Origin: an uncultured Porphyromonas sp.
Lineage (GTDB): Bacteria > Bacteroidota > Bacteroidia > Bacteroidales > Porphyromonadaceae
Reading direction: 5' to 3'
Length of the DNA stretch: 43,733 bases
Assembly (NCBI RefSeq): GCF_938046015.1
Contig: NZ_CALIXW010000003.1
Location: forward strand, 1-43,733
The notes beneath the pieces were generated by a model. It was not told the DNA's origin and made no database searches. It was given only the letters and a program-made list of their open reading frames with translations. This document shows positions 23,845 through 31,599 of this stretch, in pieces; position 1 is the first letter of the stretch, and each line of letters begins with the position of its first letter. The position numbers and the translations under genes are program-made.

Positions 23845-25161
23845 TTACTTCTCGAGGAGCTCGAGGGTGGAGAGCTTGTAGACGATGGAGGCCTGGATCA
23901 TCTGCTGGGCTTGCTCGGCCTCACCCATCTGGAGGGACTCGCCGTAGGCTTGGTTGTAATACTCACGTGCCTGCTTGTAGTCCTTGAGCTCGCGGTAGGA
24001 GTCGCCGACCATGACGAGGAAGTTGATCTTATTCATCAGCGTCCGTTCGCTGGGGATGGCCTTCTGGAGCCAAGCGATGGCCTGCTTGTGGTCGGCAGCG
24101 GTGAGCTTGTTGCCCGCGGCATTGTAGAGCGACTGGGCTGCGATGCCGTAGTCGGCAGCGTTGGCGTCCTCGCCGAGGCCGTTGAGGTAGCTGGACATGA
24201 GCTGGATGTAGCGGGCTACGTCCTTGCTCTTGTAGATGGCGTAGAGCGCGCCGTAGTAGTCGACGGACTTCTGGTAGGGCGTGACCTTCTTGAACTTGAT
24301 GACGTCGTAGGCCTTCTTGTAGTCGGTGCGGATCTTCTCCAGGTAGGTCTTGTAGGACTCGTCGCCCTTCTTGACGAGATCGAGCATGCGCTCATCATTC
24401 TTCTCGATGACGTAGTAGGCGGCGGGCTCACCGACGGCAGCGATCCAAGCGTCGAGGTTGGCATTGATGTACTCGACGACGCGGGCTACTTCGTCGGCAT
24501 CATCGCCACCGAGGTTGCTGATGATGAGGTAGTCCTTCTTGTTGATGAGGCTGCCGTCGGCCATCTTCTTCGCCAGGTACTCCTTGTAGAGCTTGCGGAC
24601 GCGGACGACCCACTTCTCTGCATCCATGCCGTCCTGCGTGGTGAGGAAGCGGGGAGCGATGGTGAGGAGCTCCTGCTGGATCTTGAGGTCGTCGGGCTGA
24701 GCGCGGTATTCCTTGTACAGCTCCTCGAAGCCCTTGATCTCACCGACGGCGGTCTTGGCCATCTCGAGGAGTTCGTCTGCCTTCATGAAGCCTACGTTGA
24801 TCTGAATGGCCTTGCCGTCGGCAGCGATGATGCCGAGGGTGGGGAAGGCCTCGATCTTGTACTTCTTGGCGATCTCTACATTCTCGGGCGCCTCGGCGTC
24901 GAGCTGGAGGTTGACGAACTTAGCATTGAAGAAGGCGCCGACCTCGGGCTGGGTGAAGATGGTCTTCTCCATCTTCTTGCAGGGGACGCACCAGGTGGCG
25001 TAGAAGTCTACGAAGAGGGGCTTGCCCTGACGCTGTGCCTCGGCCTGAGCCTCGGCAAAGCTGCCCTTGAAGAAGCGGATGCCCGCGGTCTCCTGAGCTG
25101 AGACCAGAGCAAAGGCAAGGAGCGCGACGACCACGGAGGTCATGTACTTGAGGTATCTCAT
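23845..25161 (-). CDS. Secreted thioredoxin-family protein with helical C-terminal domain
   Basis: A 438-residue exported protein. The signal peptide ends at LVSAQE (about residue 22; an ATG at residue 7 is an alternative start). Residues about 28-140 form a thioredoxin fold with active site WCVPCKKM (Cys58, Cys61) and the cis-Pro segment EAFPTLGII. The remaining 300 residues are helical and probably TPR-like: repeats such as KQAIAWLQKAI and KQAREYYNQAYGESLQMG are visible near the end. It is the last gene of the SusC/SusD operon, 12 bp after the preceding lipoprotein gene, and most likely acts in the periplasm on disulfides of the operon's own proteins or as a surface complex part. The partner is not known. 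Confidence 0.85.
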   Translation of the reverse strand: MRYLKYMTSVVVALLAFALVSAQETAGIRFFKGSFAEAQAEAQRQGKPLFVDFYATWCVPCKKMEKTIFTQPEVGAFFNAKFVNLQLDAEAPENVEIAKKYKIEAFPTLGIIAADGKAIQINVGFMKADELLEMAKTAVGEIKGFEELYKEYRAQPDDLKIQQELLTIAPRFLTTQDGMDAEKWVVRVRKLYKEYLAKKMADGSLINKKDYLIISNLGGDDADEVARVVEYINANLDAWIAAVGEPAAYYVIEKNDERMLDLVKKGDESYKTYLEKIRTDYKKAYDVIKFKKVTPYQKSVDYYGALYAIYKSKDVARYIQLMSSYLNGLGEDANAADYGIAAQSLYNAAGNKLTAADHKQAIAWLQKAIPSERTLMNKINFLVMVGDSYRELKDYKQAREYYNQAYGESLQMGEAEQAQQMIQASIVYKLSTLELLEK

Positions 25162-25173
25162 AGGGAGGGAGTG

Positions 25174-25638
25174 TTAGGCTTCGTCTTGGATGATGAAGGT
25201 GAAGAGGCCACGCAGCTCACGGCTGTAGCCCTCATTATAGACGCGGAGATTGACGGTGTAGCGTCCGTTCGGCAGGCTCTGCACGGCCTCAGGGAAGAGG
25301 TTGATCGTGCCACCATTGACGGTGATCTTGCCCGCCTGGACGGCGGCGGCGAACTTCGTCGCGTCGCCTCCGTCAGCGACGTCGACGCTGAGGAACTGGT
25401 AGTTCACAGGGTTCGTCCCCGAGACGCCTTGGATACGCTGGGAGGTCCAGGGAGCTGGGTACTTCTGCTTGAGGCTGTGGGGATCGTCGTCTGCTACGGT
25501 GCGGTAGACCTTGAGCTGCTTGGTGGCGAAGGTGGCGTGCGTCGTGTCGAGGTAGCCCACCGTCACCTTGCGGCAAGAGGGTAGGGCAAGCGCTAGGAGC
25601 GTCACGAGGAGCAGGCTATAGATGGATCTTGCTGTCAT
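25174..25638 (-). CDS. Operon lipoprotein of unknown function
   Basis: A 154-residue predicted lipoprotein: hydrophobic leader LLLVTLLALALPSC with the acylated Cys at 22, followed by a small beta-rich domain (RYTVNLRVYNEGYSRELRGLFTFII at the end suggests an Ig-like or BACON-like sandwich). I do not recognise a named family. Its place between a fasciclin-like lipoprotein (16 bp) and the thioredoxin gene (12 bp) indicates an accessory surface protein of the SusCD complex. The two residues after the Cys (Arg-Lys) differ from the acidic surface-export signal often seen in Bacteroidota lipoproteins, so surface exposure is uncertain. Confidence 0.75.
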   Translation of the reverse strand: MTARSIYSLLLVTLLALALPSCRKVTVGYLDTTHATFATKQLKVYRTVADDDPHSLKQKYPAPWTSQRIQGVSGTNPVNYQFLSVDVADGGDATKFAAAVQAGKITVNGGTINLFPEAVQSLPNGRYTVNLRVYNEGYSRELRGLFTFIIQDEA

Positions 25639-25654
25639 CGGTCAGGAGAATGTA

Positions 25655-26365
25655 TTAGAAGTCCGTAGGCGTGAAGTCGTACTGGAGTGAGTGCACCACG
25701 CCGGTACGCGTCTGGATATTGTGCGAGGCGATGTCGCGAGAGATGCTCGTCGTGGGTGAGACGACGTGCAGGCGGTTGGCCCCAGCGCCCGCTACCCCTG
25801 CATAGGTGTCGCGGAAGGTATAGAGCCATAGCTGCTTGCCTGAGGCCATCGTATAGGTCTTCCCCCCCGTACCGACGGCGCTCCCATCGGCCGCTCTACG
25901 GCCAGCAGGGAAGTCCTCCAGGAGGATCTTCTCCTTGGGGATGACGCAGTCGAGGATGAGGCTACGGCAGGTAGCGACGCTCATACGGTCGATAAGCTTC
26001 ATCGTCTCCTCCTCCGTGAGCTTGCTGGGATCGACGGCATTCTCCGGCGACTCCGAACCATCGGTCTTGATGCCATAGGTGCGGTAGAGGTAGCGACGGA
26101 TGCTGTGATTGGTCATCCCGAGGAAGGTGATATTGGGCCCGTACTGGGTGCTCTTGCCCTGGAAGAGATCCTCCAGGCCAGCACGCTTGGTCATATAGAC
26201 TAGGTAGCTCCAGTTATAGCTATCGGTCTGGAAGTACTCCCACATCGTCGTGTCGTGGTAGGCCTTGGCCTTGCCCGTCTCGACGAAGTCATACTTGGTA
26301 CAGGAGGAGCATATCGTGAGGAAGAGTAGGGCGAGTAGATAGAGAGGGTGCTTGATCGTACGCAT
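25655..26365 (-). CDS. Fasciclin-like lipoprotein
   Basis: A 236-residue predicted lipoprotein with leader LLALLFLTICSSC (Cys22). The mature part is similar to fasciclin (FAS1) domains of Bacteroidota SusCD loci: TMWEYFQTDSYNWSYLVYMTKRAGLEDLF at the start, NITFLGMTNHSIRRYL in the middle, and TGVVHSLQYDF at the end, matching the domain's usual closing motif. FAS1 domains mediate binding to proteins or glycans. The assignment rests on pattern only. It follows susD by 23 bp. Confidence 0.65.
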   Translation of the reverse strand: MRTIKHPLYLLALLFLTICSSCTKYDFVETGKAKAYHDTTMWEYFQTDSYNWSYLVYMTKRAGLEDLFQGKSTQYGPNITFLGMTNHSIRRYLYRTYGIKTDGSESPENAVDPSKLTEEETMKLIDRMSVATCRSLILDCVIPKEKILLEDFPAGRRAADGSAVGTGGKTYTMASGKQLWLYTFRDTYAGVAGAGANRLHVVSPTTSISRDIASHNIQTRTGVVHSLQYDFTPTDF

Positions 26366-26388
26366 AATGGATAGATCCTTAGTAAGTA

Positions 26389-27936
26389 CTACATGTAGCG
26401 GAACCAGTAGGGACGCTGTAGGATGAGGCCGTTGATGACCTTGCCATCCTTGTCACGCTGGGCACTCGAGGGAATGGGCAGGTTGAGCGCACCGCCGGCG
26501 ATATCCGCTGTGGTGAGCATGGGGAACTTACCCTTGAGCTCGGTCTTGTGGTAGCCGTTGCGCAGGATGTCGTAGTAGCGGCTATCGTTCTCGAGGATGA
26601 ACTCGCGTTCGCGCTCGCGGAAGATGGCCTTCTTCAGGTCACTCTCCCCAGAGGCGGGGTAGCTAGCAGCACCAGCGCGGGAGCGGATCTTGTTGAGGTC
26701 AGCTATAGCGCTCGTATTGTCGCCGAGCTTGGCGGAGCACTCGGCACGCAGCAGATAGACGTCCGCCAGACGCCAGTAGACATAGTTGGCATTGATGCTG
26801 AGGAAGCTCTTGCCCGAGTCGGAGCTCTGGTCTACGGTGTAGACAGCGGAGCGGAACTTGTAGGGCACGGCATAGTTCACGCCCGAGACCTCGTGGTCGG
26901 TGTCGAACTCATAGAAGAAGGCCGTACGACGTGCATCATCCGTATCGGGGTAGAGCTTCTCGATGGTCGTCTTCTTGAGGCGGAAGGAGGCCTGCGCTAG
27001 GTTCCCCTGCGTCAGCGTGCTATTGACGGGCCAGGTAGCGAAGAGATTGGCCACCTCGTTCTTGGAGGTCGACTCATTGCCTCGGCTCTTGTCATAGACG
27101 AGGGAGAAGATCTCCTCGGGGTTGGTCGCGCTGGGATCCGAGAGTAGCTGGCAGAGCTGCTCGGGCGTGGAGACGAGGCTGTAGGCACCGACCTCGCCGT
27201 TGATGACCTTGCTGGCATACTCGATGCTCTTGCGGTAGGCTGCCGCAGCATCTACCGAGCTGTCGGAGTAGAGCTCGGCCATGCTTCCCTTCCAGGCATA
27301 GAGGTGGGCCAGGAGCGTTGCAGAGTTCCCCTTGCTGCCGTACTGCTTGTAGCTGGCGAGGCTGCCCGAGGCGGTACGGAGCTTGTCGTAGGTAGGCAGC
27401 AGCTCGAAGGCCTTGAGGGCATGTGCTATCCCCGCATCGATGACCTGCTGCTGGGTGGAGAGCCCGTAGAGCTTCAGGTCCTTGGCATTGTCGGTGACGA
27501 CGGCCTGACCATAGGCGCGGGAGAGCATGAAGTAGCCGAAGCCGAGGGCGAAGTGCGCCTGCCCTGCATGGTAGGCATAGCGCTCCTCGGAGAGGCCCTG
27601 GGTCTTGTCGATGTTGTCCAGCAGGAGGTTCGCCTCGAAGATCATACGGTAGACGTACTCCCAGTCGGCGGCTGCCTCGATGATGCTGCGGGGGTTGCCC
27701 TCACGGAGCTGCCCGTCGTCCTGCGTCTCGTCGGCGAGGAGGCCGATCTTCGTCAGGGGCGTGAAGGCATCCATGCAGTTGTCGAGGTAGAAGTGTATGG
27801 TGCTCGTCGTGGTGTTGAGCTCAGCCTCAGAGGAGAATGCGTTGCTGTAGGTGATGGCATTCTCGGGCGTCAGGTCTAGCGTGCAGGAGGAGGCCAGCAG
27901 ACTGATCGCTAGGGCGGGTAGGATATAGCGTTTCAT
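26389..27936 (-). CDS. SusD/RagB-family outer-membrane lipoprotein
   Basis: A 515-residue nutrient-binding lipoprotein that forms the lid on its SusC partner. The leader ALAISLLASSC puts the acylated Cys at 18, followed by LDLTPENAITYSNAF. TPR-like helices occupy much of the N-terminal half, and the C-terminal domain has the family motif YVYWRLADVYLLRAECSAKLGD, then ADLNKIRSRAGA and the FREREREFILENDSRYYDILR segment. The ATG overlaps the susC stop by one base (TGATG), so translation is coupled. The ligand cannot be told from the sequence; RagB-type members bind peptides. Confidence 0.95.
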   Translation of the reverse strand: MKRYILPALAISLLASSCTLDLTPENAITYSNAFSSEAELNTTTSTIHFYLDNCMDAFTPLTKIGLLADETQDDGQLREGNPRSIIEAAADWEYVYRMIFEANLLLDNIDKTQGLSEERYAYHAGQAHFALGFGYFMLSRAYGQAVVTDNAKDLKLYGLSTQQQVIDAGIAHALKAFELLPTYDKLRTASGSLASYKQYGSKGNSATLLAHLYAWKGSMAELYSDSSVDAAAAYRKSIEYASKVINGEVGAYSLVSTPEQLCQLLSDPSATNPEEIFSLVYDKSRGNESTSKNEVANLFATWPVNSTLTQGNLAQASFRLKKTTIEKLYPDTDDARRTAFFYEFDTDHEVSGVNYAVPYKFRSAVYTVDQSSDSGKSFLSINANYVYWRLADVYLLRAECSAKLGDNTSAIADLNKIRSRAGAASYPASGESDLKKAIFREREREFILENDSRYYDILRNGYHKTELKGKFPMLTTADIAGGALNLPIPSSAQRDKDGKVINGLILQRPYWFRYM

Positions 27937-30900
27937 CAGAACTTCAGATTGAGACCAAGGGTCAGCTTACGATTGAGGGGATACATGCGCCCCGTATCCT
28001 TACCCGTAGCCGGGTCGACGATCTCGGGGTCTAGCCCAGAGTAGTTGGTCAGGAGGAAGAGGTTCTCACCTGCGAAGTAGATACGCAGGTCCTTGAGGCG
28101 AAGGCGCTTCGTCCAGCTCTCGGGGAGCGTGTAGGAGAGGCTCAGCTGCTTGAGGCGCAGGTAGCTCACACGCTCGATGTTGCTGTCGATGTCGCCATCG
28201 AACTGCCCCGTGTAGCCGTCATCGGAGAACTCCAGGGAGGGGTACTGCGTCTCGTCCCCGGGCTTCTGCCAGAAGGAGGCGCGGGAGAAGTCGTTCATCA
28301 CGACGCCGAACTTCTTGTTGAAGAGGAAGGCCCCGTTCTTCACCATGTTCATCATGCGCTGGTCGAGCGTGTAGGTCAGCAGGACGTTCAGCGCAAGGCG
28401 CTTGTAGGTAAAGGTATTGGTGATCCCCCCGTAGGCCTTGGGGATGGCACTGCCCGCGTAGTAGAGGTCCTCGCTGTTGATGTAGCCATCGCCATTCTGG
28501 TCCTTGATCTTGCGGGCACCGACACGCAGCGGATAGGCGAGTGAGCCGAAGGAGAGGGGCACACGCTGGCCCGTCTGGTCGTAGTAGTAGGGGATATCGG
28601 ACTCACGCTGTACGAGGCCCTCGTCCTTGTAGGTATAGATCCCATAGATAGGACGACCGAGCACCTTGTCCCCGAGGTCCTTGCCGTCATAGGAGGCGAG
28701 GAAGCGGTTCCAGTTGCGTGCGATGTTGAAGCGCAGCGTCCAGCTGAAGTCCTTACGGCGCATCACGTCGGCCGAGAGGTCGAGCTCCAGACCTTCGTTG
28801 GAGATGGCGGAGGCATTGGTCCAGGTCGTCTTCGAGATGAAGAAGTTCCCTGGGGTGGGCACCTGCATCAGCAGGTCGTAGGAGTGCTTATAGTAGTAGT
28901 CGAGCTTGACCTTGAAGCGGTAGTTGAGCAGGTCGAGGTCCAGCCCGAGGTCGTACTGGTCGCTCTTCTCCCAGGTCAGGTGGCTATTGGCCATGGCGCT
29001 GGGCTGGAGCCCGGGCTGGCCGAGGAAGGAGTTAGACTCCTCCATCAGCCCGTGCGCGAGGTAGGCCTCCTGGAACTTCTGCCCGCTCTTACCCCAGGAG
29101 GCGCGGAGCTTCCCGAAGCTGAGGAACCAGAAGTCCTTCATGAAGGGCTCCTTGGAGAAGGCCCAGGCAGCACCGAGCGAGGGGAAGGCAGCCCAGCGTA
29201 CATCGCGGCCGAAGACGGAAGAGCCGTCGTAGCGGAGCGACGCCTCGAGCATGTAGCGCTTGTCGAAGTTGTAGGCGACGCGTCCCAGGTAGCTGAGCAT
29301 GATCTGCTCCTGGCGGTCGGTCGTCACGCGCTGGAGGTACTCGTCGCGTCCCTCTACCGAGCGTGCCTGAGGCCAGCCGTCCCCGATCTCGTAGATCTTA
29401 TTCGTCGGGCCCCCTGCAGCCTTGCCCTTGATGTTCTCCATCAGGTCGTAGGTTGTGGTGACCCCGGCCATGACGTCGAAGTTGTGGCGGTCGCGGAGGT
29501 TGAAGCGATAGGAGAGGATGTTCTCCCACTGCAGCATGGCGACCATCGAGCGCGAGGCCTCCACGGAGGAGAGGTTATTATTATTGAGGTAGGAGGGGCG
29601 GAAGACGTGGTTGTTGGAGAAGTAGGCGTCCCCTGAGGCCGAGGTGGCGAACTTCAGCCCCGAGATGGGCGCATAGTCGAGCCCGACGGAGAGACGGGCG
29701 TTGAACATCCCGTTGCGTGCGTGCACATCACGGATCTTCTGCAGGGTGAGCTGCTCAGCGATTGAGCCGCGACCAGGATAGACCGAGGGCGTCTCCTTGG
29801 GGTCGACATCGAGCCCCTGGATGTTGGAGCCGCTGATGGCGTCCTGCTTGTTGTAGGCGAGGTTGAGGCGCGTGAAGGCGTTGACCTTCGGCGTGAGGCG
29901 TAGGTCGAGGTTGGAGAGGAAGCTCAGACGCTTGAAGCCCGAGTTGATCTGGATTCCACGCTCATCGTAGAGCCCAGCGCTGACGAGGTAGCGTACGTTG
30001 TCGTTCCCGCCCGAGGCATAGAGGTCGCCTGAGCTGACACGGCCGAGTTGGAAGATATACTTCCACCAGTTCGTGTCATTGTTGTAGAAGCTATTCAGCG
30101 AGTCCTGTGCCGAGGCGGGGGGCTGGTTGTCCTTGGCTAGTACATTCCCATTACCCCAGAAGTAGTCGTAGGCGCCGTCCAGCGTAGGCTCCCAGCCATA
30201 GGACTGGCCGTAGCGTCGGGGCAGGGTGTAGCGGTTGGTCGTGTAGTCGTTGTGCCCGATGCGCTGGTGGCGTGCCAGGAGGTTGTGCACGAGGCGCTCG
30301 CCGTTGCCGCGCATCTGCAGCGGTGTAGCGGGGAGGAAGGAGATGGACTGGGAGAAGTTCAGACCGAACTCTGCCTTACCCGACTTCCCCTTCTTGGTGG
30401 TGATCAGTACGACCCCGTTGCCCGAGCGCGAGCCATAGAGTGAAGCGGAGGCAGCGTCCTTGAGCACCTCTACCGACTCGATGGTCGAGGGGTCGAGCCC
30501 AGCCAGCGCGTTGATCCCGCCCGTAGACTCAGCCGAGACCTTCGAGAGGGGCACTCCGTCGACGACGAAGAGGGGCGAGCCATCGTTGATCCCCTGATCG
30601 TTGAGCGAACTGATCCCACGGATGTTGATGCGCGTACCGCCGCCCCCAGGGGAGCCAGACTGGTTCGTCACCGAGAGCCCAGACATCTGCCCCTGCAGTA
30701 GGGACTGGAGGCTGGGTGCGGGGGCGTCCTTGAGCTGGTCGGCCTTGATCGAGCTGACGGCTCCGACGAGCTCGCGCGTGTTGCGGCGTCCGTAGGCGAT
30801 GACCGTGACACCGTCGAGGGCCTTGACGTTCTCCTTGAGGACGATGGTCACGGGTTGCCCTGCAGAGAAGGAGGCGCTACCGTCGTAGTAGCCGACGCAG

Positions 30901-31406
30901 CTCACCTGGAGCTCACCAGAGGTCTTGTCCGTGAGGATGGTGAAGCGCCCCTCGATGTCGGTCTGGGCGCCGAGCTTCGTCCCCTTGATGCGGACGTTGG
31001 CACGGATGACAGCTTCGCCTCGAGCGTCCTTGACGACCCCCGTGAGCTGCCCCTTAGCGGTGGCCTGCTGCTGGGGACGGAAGATGCGGATGGTCTTGCC
31101 GTCTACGGCGAAGACGAAAGGCGTGCCCTTGAGCAGACCTTCGACGGCCTTCTCTGGGCTCACCTCATCGAAGGAGACCGTGGCCTTGTAGCCCGCTGTG
31201 CGGAGCTCGGGCTCATAGTCAATCTTGTAGCCTGAGCTCTTGGCGATGAAGTCTAGGATAGAGGCGATCTCCTTGTCCTTGAAGGAGATCGAGACGGTCG
31301 GCGTGGGGCTCTGGCTCCAGCTCTCCGTCGGTGTGGAGAGGCCGAGCGTACAGAGGCACAGCCCAAGGGCTAGGCGCCGACGTGTACTATGTAATGGTTG
31401 TCGCAT
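27936..31406 (-). CDS. SusC/RagA-family TonB-dependent transporter with STN domain
   Basis: A 1156-residue outer-membrane transporter. Order of parts: signal peptide (to about SWSQ, residue 32), an STN domain (about 36-108, VSISFKDKEIASILDFIAKSSGYKI), a CarboxypepD_reg-like domain (about 119-200, LTGVVKDARGEAVIRANVRIKGT), a TonB plug (about 205-340, VTVIAYGRRN, then GSPLFVVDGVPL and VEVLKDAASASLYGSRSGNGVVLITTKKG), and the barrel ending in LTLGLNLKF with terminal Phe. The SusC-specific long barrel fits the size. An STN domain often signals control through an ECF sigma/anti-sigma pair, but none is adjacent. It is 193 bp after the M16 protease stop on the same strand, with a hairpin between. Confidence 0.95.
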   Translation of the reverse strand: MRQPLHSTRRRLALGLCLCTLGLSTPTESWSQSPTPTVSISFKDKEIASILDFIAKSSGYKIDYEPELRTAGYKATVSFDEVSPEKAVEGLLKGTPFVFAVDGKTIRIFRPQQQATAKGQLTGVVKDARGEAVIRANVRIKGTKLGAQTDIEGRFTILTDKTSGELQVSCVGYYDGSASFSAGQPVTIVLKENVKALDGVTVIAYGRRNTRELVGAVSSIKADQLKDAPAPSLQSLLQGQMSGLSVTNQSGSPGGGGTRINIRGISSLNDQGINDGSPLFVVDGVPLSKVSAESTGGINALAGLDPSTIESVEVLKDAASASLYGSRSGNGVVLITTKKGKSGKAEFGLNFSQSISFLPATPLQMRGNGERLVHNLLARHQRIGHNDYTTNRYTLPRRYGQSYGWEPTLDGAYDYFWGNGNVLAKDNQPPASAQDSLNSFYNNDTNWWKYIFQLGRVSSGDLYASGGNDNVRYLVSAGLYDERGIQINSGFKRLSFLSNLDLRLTPKVNAFTRLNLAYNKQDAISGSNIQGLDVDPKETPSVYPGRGSIAEQLTLQKIRDVHARNGMFNARLSVGLDYAPISGLKFATSASGDAYFSNNHVFRPSYLNNNNLSSVEASRSMVAMLQWENILSYRFNLRDRHNFDVMAGVTTTYDLMENIKGKAAGGPTNKIYEIGDGWPQARSVEGRDEYLQRVTTDRQEQIMLSYLGRVAYNFDKRYMLEASLRYDGSSVFGRDVRWAAFPSLGAAWAFSKEPFMKDFWFLSFGKLRASWGKSGQKFQEAYLAHGLMEESNSFLGQPGLQPSAMANSHLTWEKSDQYDLGLDLDLLNYRFKVKLDYYYKHSYDLLMQVPTPGNFFISKTTWTNASAISNEGLELDLSADVMRRKDFSWTLRFNIARNWNRFLASYDGKDLGDKVLGRPIYGIYTYKDEGLVQRESDIPYYYDQTGQRVPLSFGSLAYPLRVGARKIKDQNGDGYINSEDLYYAGSAIPKAYGGITNTFTYKRLALNVLLTYTLDQRMMNMVKNGAFLFNKKFGVVMNDFSRASFWQKPGDETQYPSLEFSDDGYTGQFDGDIDSNIERVSYLRLKQLSLSYTLPESWTKRLRLKDLRIYFAGENLFLLTNYSGLDPEIVDPATGKDTGRMYPLNRKLTLGLNLKF

Positions 31407-31481
31407 GGAGAATAGGTATGGACTATGACTTATCTATTCGGGGGGATGGGGACTATGTATAGCAGTGCGAGCCTCCAGCGA

Positions 31482-31525
31482 AGGCGCCTAGACTGCTACC
31501 CTAGGGCAGCTTCACTTAGGCGCCT
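31482..31525 (-). promoter_or_regulatory. Hairpin between M16 protease and susC
   Basis: AGGCGCCTA (31482-31490) pairs with TAGGCGCCT (31517-31525). A second short stem (CTGC/GCAG) lies within. No T run follows on the minus strand. It could be a weak terminator of the protease gene or part of the susC leader. Confidence 0.4.
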
Positions 31526-31599
31526 CCACTGGACGTCGCTAGACGATCGGTGTCGTGCTATACATATATATAATGTATCTCGCTATCTCGATGAGGCTG

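Noticed and set aside
23911..25101. Long plus-strand open frame of 396 codons
   Set aside because: It is antisense to the secreted thioredoxin-family gene and reads as low-complexity Leu/Val/Glu, a typical GC-rich shadow.
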